Below are positions 34,349-45,457 of a DNA stretch of 64,000 nt, one piece after another (the stretch's first letter is position 1; each line of letters starts with the position of its first letter). The position numbers were made by a program, and so were the translations under genes. Source of the stretch: Limonium bicolor (taxonomy: Eukaryota; Streptophyta; Magnoliopsida; Caryophyllales; Plumbaginaceae); the NCBI GenBank assembly GCA_023374045.1, contig CM041776.1, forward strand, positions 353,336,296 through 353,400,295, written 5' to 3'. A model generated the notes under the pieces. The model worked only from the letters and a program-made list of their open reading frames with translations, was not told the origin of the DNA and made no database searches.

Positions 34349-34728
34349 TTTCACCATTCAAATATTAATATTTACCTTATATAATAATTAATGTTAGCTA
34401 TTAAGGGAATATACATATTATTATATTTTTTGTCACAAGTGTTTAATTTGACACTCATGATTTAGGTGAACGACCAATGTTATACTATAATATTAATGTT
34501 ATAGTCTCATCAATATATAAAATAAAAGGTGACAAGATTAACCAATAAACTGAACCGAGCTAAAGGTTGACCGTTCTAAACGGAATGATAATGGAAGTGG
34601 ATTTTAGAAAAATGAATTACACCAGAATCGCACACAGACATGCACTCTCCCATGAACCCATCTTAACAATCAGTTTGGCGATAGTGTGGGCTGACCACTA
34701 ATGCCCCGTTTGGAATGGATATCGAGGT
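34349..34728. other. Spacer before CACTA copy 1
   Basis: AT-rich at first, then mixed sequence. No gene is seen. Ends with GGT, the target duplication of the next element. Confidence 0.45.
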
Positions 34729-36036
34729 CACTAGTAAAAAAAGATTTTTAATGACGCACTTTAAACCACGGTTAATCTCATAACCATCATTTAAAACTTT
34801 TATACCACGGTTATTAGCATAACCGTCACAAAAAGTGTCGACGGGAGATTTTATACCACGGTTCCACTCAGACCCGTCGTATATAGCTTATTTTATACCA
34901 CGGTTCTGACGGAACCGTCATATATAGTTTGACGCGTAGTATTATATACCACGGTTCTGGGTGGAACCGTCATATATAGTTTGACGCGTTGTATTTTAAA
35001 CCACGGTTTCGTCACAACCGTCGTTTTTAGTCATGGTCAAACAACATTAAATGACGGTTTTTTTGTAGAACCGTGGTATATAGTCTAAGCGGGAATTCAA
35101 ATTTTCGGCGAAAATTAACGCAACTCTTTTCTCTTTCTCCTATTATATATATTATCCCCAATGTTTTACAACGATCCATGTCGAACAAGGATTATGCTCT
35201 GCAACTCTTCTCTTCTTCTTCTTCAACTCGCGGTAATTTTGCAACCCCGCGAACATGCTCTTCGCCATACTGGAAAATAAGGAACATGCTGTGCCTCTTC
35301 ACTGTAACCGACGAACAAGGACATGCTCTGCGCCTCTTCACTGTATTTTTTGCAAACATAACCGGCGAACAATAACATGCTCTGCGCCTCTTGTTTTTCA
35401 CAGTAATTTTTGCAACCGACACTAGCGAACAAGGAACATATGCTCTGCTTCTTCTTCTTCCTGTAATTTTTTGCAACCCTAACCGACGAACAGCTCCGCC
35501 CTCTCCGCCCTCTCTCTCATTCTCTTTCACGGTAATTTTGTAACCTACCGATGAACAAGGAACATAATGCGACTTATTTAGCAACCCTAATACATAAACA
35601 AGTGGAACATACATGTTCTGGGCTCTCATTCTCTTCTGTCTGCGCTCTCTGTTGACCATTGAAGGCGGCGCCACTAAATCACTGGCGAACTGGAAAAAAA
35701 TTCACAGACTATAAACCATGGTTTTATTTATAACCGTGGTTTATTCTTGATTTGTATACATTTTATACCACGGTTTTAATTAAAACCGTCATTTATAAGC
35801 ACTTTATACCACGGTTCAGACTCCCAACCGTGGTATAAAGTCAATGAATATTCGCGGGAGAAGGGGTCTTAAACGACGGTTTCGAGCAAACCGTGGTTTT
35901 TTCGCTTACTTTAAACGACGGTTATGAACCGTCGTTTATCGCTATTTGTAAATATACGACGCGAGCATAAACCACGGTTCCAAATCGTGGTATATAGGTA
36001 AAATAACCGTGGTTAAAAACATTTTTTCTACTAGTG
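34729..36036 (+). mobile_element. Non-autonomous CACTA element, copy 1
   Basis: Starts CACTAGTAAAAAAAGATT and ends TTTTTTCTACTAGTG, the inverted termini of the CACTA (En/Spm) superfamily. The 3-bp duplication GGT flanks it at 34726-34728 and 36037-36039. Both ends are packed with ACCACGGTT...AACCGTC/G blocks (34760-35080 and 35710-36010), the subterminal arrays that CACTA transposases bind. The ~600-bp middle is C/T-rich with repeated GCGCCTCTTCT-type words and encodes no transposase. The minus frame 35192-35674 lies in this middle and looks like chance coding. Confidence 0.92.
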
Positions 36037-36211
36037 GGTAGACGAAGATTATACTTTTATGAACCCCACACTAAGACAACAATGTAGATTCTTTGTTCAT
36101 TTGATCAGATGCTTGTTACCGCAACGTTTCTAGTTTATAATCTTCACCTCCTGGGCCCTACTAGATTTCATCTCCTACCAGAACGAGGTCTAAGTTTAAG
36201 GTACGACCATA
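36037..36211. other. Spacer between the two CACTA copies
   Basis: 175 bp of sequence unrelated to the elements, bearing GGT at its left edge and ATA at its right edge, the two distinct target duplications. Confidence 0.7.
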
Positions 36212-37517
36212 CACTAGTAGAAAAAAGATTTTAAATGACGCACTTTAAACCACGGTTATTCTCGTAACCGTCATTTAAAAACTTTATACCACGGTTATTA
36301 TCATAACCGTCACAAAAAGTGTCGGCGGGATATTTTATACCACGGTTCGACGCAGAACCGTCGTATATAGCTTGACGTTATGCATTTTATACCACGGTTC
36401 TGACGGAACCGTCATATATAGTTTGACGTGTTGTATTATATACCACGGTTCTAGCTGGAACCGTCATATATACTTTGACGCGTTATATTTTAAACCACGG
36501 TTTTGTGACAACCGTCATTTTTAGTCATGGTCAAACAACTTTAAATGACGGTTTCTTGGTAGAACCGTGGTATATAGTCTAAGCGGGAATTCAAATTTTC
36601 CGCGAAAATTAACGCGGCTCTTTCTCCTTCTCCTATTAGATATATTGCTCTCACTGTTTTACAACCAACACTGTCGAACAAATCGAACATGCTCCAACTC
36701 TTCTTCTCTCTCAACTTCGCATTTTTTTTACAACCCACCGCGAACATGGAACCTGTGCGCCTCTTCTTCAACTTCGCAACCTACCGGCGAACTGGAAAAC
36801 AAGGAACACATGCGCCTCTTCTTCATGCTCTGCGCCTCTTCTTCACGGTAATTTTTGCGAACAAGGAACAAATGCTCTGCGCCTCTTCTTCATGCTCTGC
36901 GCCTCTTCTTCATGGTAATTTTTGCGAAAAAGGAACATATGCTCTGCGCCTTTCTTCACATTGTAATTTTTGCAACCCTAACCGGCGAACACACGGTAAT
37001 TTTGTAGCCCACCGACGAACACGGTAATTTTGCAACCCACCGATGAACAAGGAATACAACATTCACTCATTTATTTTGCAACCCTAATTCGCATACAAGG
37101 AACATACATGTTCTGCATTCTGCAGTGTTTGAGCTCTGAATTGAGATTAGTTGAAGGCGGCGCTATAACGCCGGCAATTTTAGAAAAAAAAAGACTATAA
37201 ACCACGGTTTTATGAATAACCGTGGTTTATTTGTTGATTTTATAAATTAAATACCACGGTTCTACACAATAACCGTCATTAATACTCACTTTATACCACG
37301 GTTCGGGCTTTTAACCGTGGTATATAATCAATGATCTCAAAAAGGGGTCTTAAACGACGGTCCAAAGAAACCGTGATTTATAACCTCCCTTTTAAACGAC
37401 GGTTTTTGAACCGTGGTATATAGTTGTTAGCTATATGTGACGCCGGTATAAACCACGGTTTCTAACCGTGGTATATAGGCAAAATAACCGTCATTAAAAA
37501 CATTTTTTCCACTAGTG
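36212..37517 (+). mobile_element. Non-autonomous CACTA element, copy 2
   Basis: Starts CACTAGTAGAAAAAAGATT and ends ATTTTTTCCACTAGTG, flanked by ATA at 36209-36211 and 37518-37520. At 1306 bp it is almost the same length and has the same plan as copy 1, with subterminal ACCACGGTT/AACCGTC arrays and a C/T-rich middle. The direction is the same as copy 1. The middle expands a repeat unit with GCTCTGCGCCTCTTCTTCA. No transposase. Confidence 0.92.
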
Positions 37518-37520
37518 ATA

Positions 37521-38330
37521 GGTTACAGTGGAAAAAAAATGACTCACCAACCTTTGCGCCTGTCAAAGCAGGGAGCTAGATGTAAAGAGAGAACAAACAC
37601 AAAATGATAGTGGAGACTAAAGAGTGAATGCAATTTCTGTTGTTGAAACCACCTCAGACTTGTGTTCCCCAAATTGAAGAACAAACGACCATTGCATTGG
37701 TTGCCCCTAAACAGATGAAGTGGCTCGATTTGGCTGAATAATTTGTTCAATTAAAATCAGTACATTGAATAGCCCAAATGCCATATAGCTGAACAAATTC
37801 AACCTAAAATCAGTTGTTTTGAGCCGTAATTCATTCTTTGGGGGTAGTTTGCTTAACTTAAATCTGTTGATTCTTGTATTGCAATGGAAGATTGAATCTG
37901 CCTGATGCAAGAAGGCGTGGAAGAAAGACAACATATATCAGATGATGTAGGTTATCGTCAATCTTTGTTCACCTTAAAGACTTAATTTTGTTAAAATATA
38001 GAATTATACTTTGAAGATTATTATAAATATATGATGTATCGCAAGCAGCATATGCTTGACTTGTTGTGAAGTATCACCACGAGTAAATTTATGACTCACT
38101 ACTTTTAAATAATGAAGAGAGACAATAAACAGTACTCAAATTTGGATTCATATACGTGTTTGTTACCTTACATATATTGAATAATATTTGATGTATCACG
38201 ATGAAAAACTTATGAATCATTTATCCATAATAATAAATCATTTCGTACTATAAGAACAGTTGCATCATGTCATACTGAACTGACCCTTGTGGATGAGCAT
38301 ACAAGTTGTGTTCACTGAAGCTGCATCATT
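37521..38330. other. AT-rich region, no gene recognised
   Basis: Short minus frames at 37544-37750 and 37707-37934 show no family signature. Words such as TATGAATCATTTA near 38210-38225 resemble those in the repeats at 62900-63450. Confidence 0.4.
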
Positions 38331-38339
38331 GGATTAATT

Positions 38340-38870
38340 GACAAGATTGTTAATTCTAAAGAAGAAGCTTATGATATGTACAATAATTACAAGTGTTGGC
38401 GTAGATTTGGAACAAAAAAGTATTCAACCATAATAAGCTAGGTACTAAAATTCTATGCTCTAAGGAAAACCGACATGTCTCACATGAAAAATGAGAAAAA
38501 AGCCAAGGGAAGGAAATATAGAAAGTTTGATGTTAGAACAAACTGTCCAGAATGATAAGATTTGCAATTGACAATGTTGGAAAATGGCTGGTTACAAATC
38601 ATATAATAGATCATAACCATCAATTTGTTGCTCAATATCAGGTCCATTTGCTTAGATCACATAAAAAGTCAAGGATGATCAGTTGGAGTATACGAGTCAC
38701 ATGAAGGGTAATGGAACACAAATTTCAAAGGCGTACAAATTCTTGAGTGAAGCATTTGGTGGAAAGGATAAAGTTAGGTTCACATAGAACGATGCATATT
38801 ACGTTAGCTGCAAAACGTCTTCAAATGAATGTCTTATGCACATCTAGTTGGGGGTGCTAGACTTGTTTCC
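38340..38870 (+). pseudogene. FAR1/FHY3-type DNA-binding domain fragment
   Basis: Pieces in alternating frames give IDKIVNSKEEAYDMYNNY, FNHNKLGTKILCSKENRHVS, KKAKGRKYRKFDVRTNCP, and RFAIDNVGKWLVTNHIIDHN followed by HQFVAQYQVHLLRSHKK. This is the FAR1 (WRKY-GCM1-like) domain, with the Cys...Cys...HNH zinc-binding pattern, found in FHY3/FAR1 transcription factors and their Mutator-like transposase ancestors. The MULE and SWIM parts are not visible downstream. At least three frameshifts and several stops make it non-functional. It may come from a transposase or a dead FRS gene. Confidence 0.75.
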
Positions 38871-39929
38871 ATAGTGCTAGATTTAGAAATGCAAATAGAC
38901 TAAAGAGCTTATATAAAGTACAAAGATGTTAATAATTCTAGTACACAGTGAGGATATTGTTTTAGTTTGTGATGTATCATATACTATTTACCATGAATCA
39001 TTAGACACAATTGGTGAATCATAATCAACATATTTATGCTGACATAAAAAATGATCATTTAGTTAATTGGATGAATCATTTAGCTGACTGAATGAATCAT
39101 GTAGTAATCTTTACAGATAAGAAAAAGTTTTAGTACACATCATTCAGTTGCTAGTCTGTTGTTTTCTAGCTCGTAGTAAAAGCATTGATGGTTCTAAGAT
39201 ACATGAGCGCTACAAAAGTCAATCCCCCATGAAGGCATACTTGGTTCGTAGCAAAAACACAAAATAACAAACATAATCCAATCAATAGAAAGAGCTTTAA
39301 ATCTTTTTTTCCCTTTAATGTAGTTTGAAGATCACGATGAGTATAACAAGTTTGAATGCATACTTCCTTTGCAACATACTTAGATAAACTTTCTCTTTTT
39401 TCGTGTAAACATAAAACCATAAAAACAGCATAAGACAAAAGAAAAACATGTAGAACGATCATTAAAAATGCAATGAACCTTCTTTCTCTTTAAGGCAACA
39501 TTACTTGTGCTAGTAGCTTGCTATCCATATCAAGGAAAAAAACATCTAAAACAGAAATGTGGTGAATCATTAAACATAACTAATGAATAAACTAAGTGAA
39601 GAAAGACAAGAGATGATATATTCTTGAACAAACGTATGCTACCTAATTAAAAATTGTTCATTGAAACTAATAACCCCAATTTCAGGAACAACAAACACAT
39701 TGCCAACTTAAAACCCTAATATGAAACAACTAAAAAGTAAGCAACATTATGTTATGAACATCAAAATAGTAAAAATAACATTAGAACTGAAAACCCTAGA
39801 TAGATCACCACTTTAATTTTTATCCAACCACAAGTGAGAATAGTGACAGAGTGCAATGTGAGTTAGACCATGATTATCAATGGTTCTTAGGTAAAAAATC
39901 AATAAAAATATGAGGTGGAGGAGAGAGGA
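38871..39929. other. AT-rich region after the FAR1 fragment
   Basis: GAATCATTTAG-type words repeat at 38990-39110. The minus frame 39166-39462 has a hydrophobic stretch but no recognised family. The region ends with GAGGA (39925-39929), the target duplication of the next element. Confidence 0.4.
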
Positions 39930-42900
39930 TGAAATACCCCTAAATTAATTTAAATTAATTTAGGGGATTTCTTTTATTAAACCTTTAATAATACTAGTAA
40001 GTATTAAATTATTATATGGAATTATGAATATTTAAATTAGTATAAGGAATTATGAATATTAAAGTATTGTATGGAATTATGAATATTAATATTATATGGA
40101 ATTATGGAAATTAATTTAGGGGATTCCTCCTATTTAAGTCTAACGAATACAATTAAATATTTAATTATTATATTACTATATAGTATTATGAATTTAATAA
40201 TAAGATTTATGAGTCAATAAATCTTGGGAAAATCTATAAACACTCCAACTATATTATAAAGATTTTAGGAAGTGTTGGAACATTGTTTTGAAACATAAAA
40301 GTCAATATAAATTCTAGAAACCCTAAAGCCTTTTAAGCCTTGCTAGGGTTGACTTTTTGAGAATGGTCAAACCAGGCCATGAAACCTATACCAATAATAG
40401 GTTATGGAAAACCATGAAGATCGATAAAAAGAACGTAAAAACGGATCATCCTAGCCAAGTTATGATAGATTGAAGTTTAGAGCAAAAATTGGAAATATGC
40501 CACGTGTCACACTGTCACGGGTCGCCCAACACTTAGCCGTTTTATCTCCTATATTTCCGGTACAGAAACCAGTCTTTGCCCTATCTTGTGACCTTCATAA
40601 CTTTCTCATCTTTTGGAATTTTTGAGTGTCGTCTTCTTTGTTGTCTTCTCTCTACACTTCCTCTAAACAACCATAACTCACACTAACCCTAATTCGTCCT
40701 AAATCAACTGAAATTCGAGCCAAAGTAGGCACCACCCTGCAAAAACCAAAACTGCAGTTTCCAGTTTTCCTTTGAATTCAGGTAACTTCGTCTAGCCATA
40801 ACTTCTTCTTCGTTTCTCAGCCAAATTTCATGTTCTTTAGCTCGTTTTGAAGAGCTCTAATTCCTATAAAATGTTCATGTTGATGACCTAAGACAATTCC
40901 CAACCGTTTGGAAGAACGAGGTGTCTAAAGTTTCGGATTCGTCACAACATAAAATCATAGTTTTCTTTCCAGAAATGCAAGGTAACTTGCAACTTCCAGC
41001 TTCGATTTCTTCTGTGTGTTACGAGTTAGGATGAGTTCTTGTTATCAATCTGTAGAGCTAAGCTTGTTCTTTCGATTAAGCCCACACATATAGCCTAACT
41101 CGATCTGTACTGCAAGTTTAGATCCTCAAAGTCGGCCTCTTGAACTGCTCGAAGAAGTTTGAACCTTTCCAGAATTCCGAATTCAAATCCTCCGTTATTG
41201 CAACTCCAGTAAGTCTCCGTTCAATTCCCCCTATTCTGTAACTCGATTTTGCATTATCGACCTAACCCAACCGCCAATTTCATCAATACGTGTTAGATTA
41301 GGAGAATTTGTCAAATTAAGTTTCGAATCGAACTATGAGCCCTAACTTCGAAACCGAATTCGAAAACCATTGAATCCTGCATTATAGCTAGCGAATTTGG
41401 TATCATTAGAACCAGAATTGAATTTCGAAACCATAGAAACAAGAATCACTCAATTTGGTTTTGTAGATTGTGAGATATTGTCGATTTAGTACTCGAATCG
41501 GGTTGGGGGACGGATGATGCACTCGGCTTTCAGCAGCCGTCCGATCGTAGTTATAAGAAACGGACGGCTGAGATTAGATCGTTTCAAATTAAGAGTATAA
41601 GTTTTATTATAATTTCAGAAATAAACCCTAACTTGTTGAGTTAATTTAAATACCTTCCCGAATGTGTTTTGACTTGAAATTTTAACCATAGATTCCTTAT
41701 TAAATCTAGTTTATTTGATGTAAATAATATGGTTTTGGAGTTTTTAAACGTAAGTTATGATTTTTTCAAGTTACGGTTTTCTGGAATTATTTGGCTAATT
41801 TAAAAAGATATTTTTATGAAATAAAAATTTTATAATATGTCTAAAATGTTATTAGTACTGTATATTAAATTTGGGAATTTTTGGGCAATTGTAAATGGGT
41901 TTTTAAATTATGTTTATGAAATTTTCATAAGACAACCTATAATATATGGTTTTTAATGTAAACAAAAATTAAAGTATGGTTTGTTAATAAGCTTTTTAGG
42001 TTGTGGAAATAATAAAACCTAAATTAACATTTTATACCACTATGTTTATAAATATTTTGGGTATTATCTTTTAAGAAGTTAGTAAAATTGTTTACATATA
42101 TATATATATACTTATATGAGAGTAGTAAAATAGAAACTTATATTAAATCAAGGAATTAAACTAGTCTACATTTTTATTTAGTATATAGTGTGGAAGTTAA
42201 TATACTTAATTAAAGCTTGAGGAATATCTTATTTTAAAACCATATATCAGATGTTAATATGTGTAAAAGTTAATAGAAATAATTAATACAATAAAACTAC
42301 ATAAATAATGTTTTGAACAAATCCTAGTATATATAAATATATACACATTAAATAAAAGAATTAAATACCTTATAGGAAATATAATACGAAGGAATTTAAG
42401 TTAAACTAAACCCCTACATAAGACTAATAGAAGAATATTATATGAGGTGGTATTTAATTATAGTTATGTATTAGGCTTAAAGAGTTACCTTTGAATTTTC
42501 AAAGGTTTATATATAACCATATTAAAATACATGTGTAATATTATTTGTCAAAGACCAGAATGTAAATCTATAATTTGGTTAGGTAATTAATAAGTTGGGA
42601 CTTAGGAATATTTGTAATTAGATTTTACACAATAGAACTTACTATATAATTAATAAAAAATGTAATACTTTTACATCTAAATGTTCTTAATATATAAACA
42701 ATAATAAAATAAATAAAATACTTTTACATCTAAATGTGAGGTGGATTAGTAAGTCTAGATTTAATCATTTCTTAACATTTATGGTATTGAAATATAACCT
42801 AATGTTTTAGGATAAAACCATTAAAAGGATTATGGTGTAAAACTATATTAAACTATGATTTGGAAATTTATCTAAATAATAATCCTTAAGTTTCTTGGCA

Positions 42901-45452
42901 TTAGATAAGCCATATGAAATACACTTATACATTTATTACCAATACTTAGGATGTGAGTTTACAATTAAGTGAGGTATTTAGTAGTTAGAATTTATAGAAG
43001 GTTTATAAATAGGAATTTGATACTTAAAACCTTTGAACCTTTTATTAGATAAAACTAAGTTACATAAGATATTATATTGATATACTTTACGGTAATGGGA
43101 AATAGTGATAGGTTATTTGAATATAAAATATGAGAATTTTCATAATAGATTATCTTATTAAATAATTAACAATTTCACTTACGAACCAGAAATTAATTCT
43201 TTGATAAATTCTACTCTATGTAGATATATTGTTCATCCTAAATACAATAAAGGAAATTAATTTATTAAGTTATTCCTTTGAAACCTTAGGTTCTGTAAAA
43301 CAATTTAAAACGTATTTAAGGCTTAAGTTTAATGAAGTTTAGTACAAAGGATTATACATAGTCTATAGAGAGGATGAGTGTAAAAATAAAACATTTAGGA
43401 AATTAAATGTAAGTAAGGATACATAAAAGGTTATACTAAACACCTTATTGTATAGGTAATAATAAAACTTATAATATACCTTGTGAATACTAAATGTAAG
43501 ATTAATTCGTTAAATCTAAGTTAACTATAGTATAGTTATTCAGGATGAGAAGCAATTTTACATCTTATGACAAGTTTATTAGATGGTTGTAATTAAAATT
43601 CATTCTGAACTAAAGATGAGATAATTGAGTTTAACAGTTCAATAAGTTATAATAAAACACGTCTACAACACTACGATTCCAATATACAAGATGTAGATCT
43701 TGATTAAGTTAAGGGAAAGACTTAATCATAATGGGTTCTAGTAGATATTGTTTAAATACATAATCTTTACATTGTGAGATAATAGTGTAGTATTCTAAGA
43801 GGAATCCATCATAGGTCATAATACAATGTTTATTCTAAATTAGGAATAAAGGTATTTGAGCTTAAGTATATTATTGAAATTCTTAGATTTAATTATATAA
43901 TATAAACACATTTATGATATAAAGGTCTCAAAAGTCTTGAATGTGAGGATTGTGGTTAGATATGAATAAAGTGGATAGGAGTGGACAGTTAGCAGGTGTT
44001 AATGAAGTACATTCCTTGATCCTACAACCTTGGGCTATACAACCTTCTAAAATAAGTCAAAGGTTATACATAACATTTAAGCGAGGGCTTATTAAATAAT
44101 TGAGATTTGGAGATAAGAGAGAGGAATTTATTTAAGTTTAACTTAGGGTACATGTTATTGATAGTGAATTATCTTCAATGTTCCTCAGAGAATTGTTGAA
44201 TGTTTGCACGAGTTTACTAGAACTGCTACAGCGTTGACCAGGTACAATTTCTCATACTCAGATACTTTTGCTAATGGGCTTTATGGAATGTTTTGTAAAA
44301 CACTAACTGAGCTTGAATGGATTTCTAAAAGGAAATGGTTGTGTGACTAACTCAGCTTGTGTGACTAACTGAGCCTTGAATGTGAAACTCTCTTGGGTAT
44401 TGGTTCCTTCTATTTGGTTGTTCCATTAGACATTGACTGCTTAGGGTTTACGCTTCTGCACTCTGTAGGACTGAGTGTTTTGGTATTGCTCTGGGTAGTT
44501 AGTGATCTGGTGGGAATTTGGAAAGGTCAATTTTGGTAAATTCTTTTGACTCTGGATATCGTTTCATCCATGAGCTGGTTCTTGAGGTTTCGACGTGCGC
44601 GCGTCTTCAATGGTAACAGCAGGGGGCTGTATATCCCTCGTCCATAAGGACATTTATATCAGTCTTCAATGGTAACAGCAGGGGCTGTATATCCTTCGTC
44701 CATAAGGACATTTATATTTGACAGCAGGGGGCTGTATATCCCTCGTCCACCAGGACATTTTAATCTGACAGCAGGGGGCTGTATATCCCTCGTCCATACG
44801 GACATTTATATCTGGCGGTGGGGGTCATCTCTCCCAATTGGTTTTATTCCACTCTTGAGTTATTGGTTCTTGGATCTGTCTTTTCGTTTCTAGTCCTTTG
44901 TGACTGTTTGAGTCTTTCTACTCCTAACGGAATTGGGTTTAACTAAGGCAATGGATGTTCACTAACACATGATGTGGTTTTGTTTCACTAACTTTACCTT
45001 CCTATTATTTATCTTTATCCTTAACTTGTTATCTTTGGCTTGGTGATTTTAAAGTGCCTTGTTTCCCTGTTTTACTTTCAAGAGTTTGATTTCAAGTTAC
45101 TGTTTATTTGAAGAGTCATGTTTTATACTTTTGCTTTGGAGAATTGTACCAGTTCCCTGGAATGGAACTGACTCACCCCTCTCGGGGTGGGCTGTTTGGT
45201 TTCATCTTGCAGGCACAATTGATTTATAGGTGGCCACGAAGAGCATGAGTGATTGGGATGGGATTAGGTTTATGGAGAGTGAATGTATTTTATTATTGTT
45301 ATGTTTATGTTAAGTTTTCGAAGTTCAGACCGTAACTTAGTTAATTGTAATGGTTGTAGTTGGTGAGGTTGGTACCGGGTGTTTGGAGCCCGATGGTCTG
45401 TAGCACCGTAGTTTATTTTCCGCTGTTGTTTTATTATTATAGGGGTGTTACA
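39930..45452 (-). mobile_element. Giant solo-LTR-like element, family A copy 2 (antisense)
   Basis: Begins TGAAATACCCC at 39930 and ends GGGGTGTTACA at 45452, so the minus strand reads TGTAACACCCC...GGGGTATTTCA as in copy 1. Identical pentamers GAGGA lie at 39925-39929 and 45453-45457. Length is 5523 bp. On the minus strand CAGCGGAA also follows shortly after the start, as in copy 1. The rest is AT-rich, with no long ORF, apart from a GC-richer part near 40480-41560 and a tandem repeat at 44603-44815. The two copies have drifted strongly, so they are old or belong to different subfamilies. Confidence 0.83.
44603..44815 (+). repeat. Four-copy tandem repeat in the giant LTR
   Basis: Four units share CAGCAGGGGGCTGTATATCC, then a CTCGTCCATAAGGACATTTA-like part. 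The first two units carry an extra TCTTCAATGGTAA lead (about 60 bp) and the last two are about 47 bp. CCATAAGG is itself near-palindromic. Confidence 0.88.
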
Positions 45453-45457
45453 GAGGA

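Noticed and set aside
35192..35674. 160-codon minus ORF with basic residues
   Set aside because: Lies within the CACTA middle and comes from repeated C/T-rich words. The matching region of copy 2 does not keep the frame.
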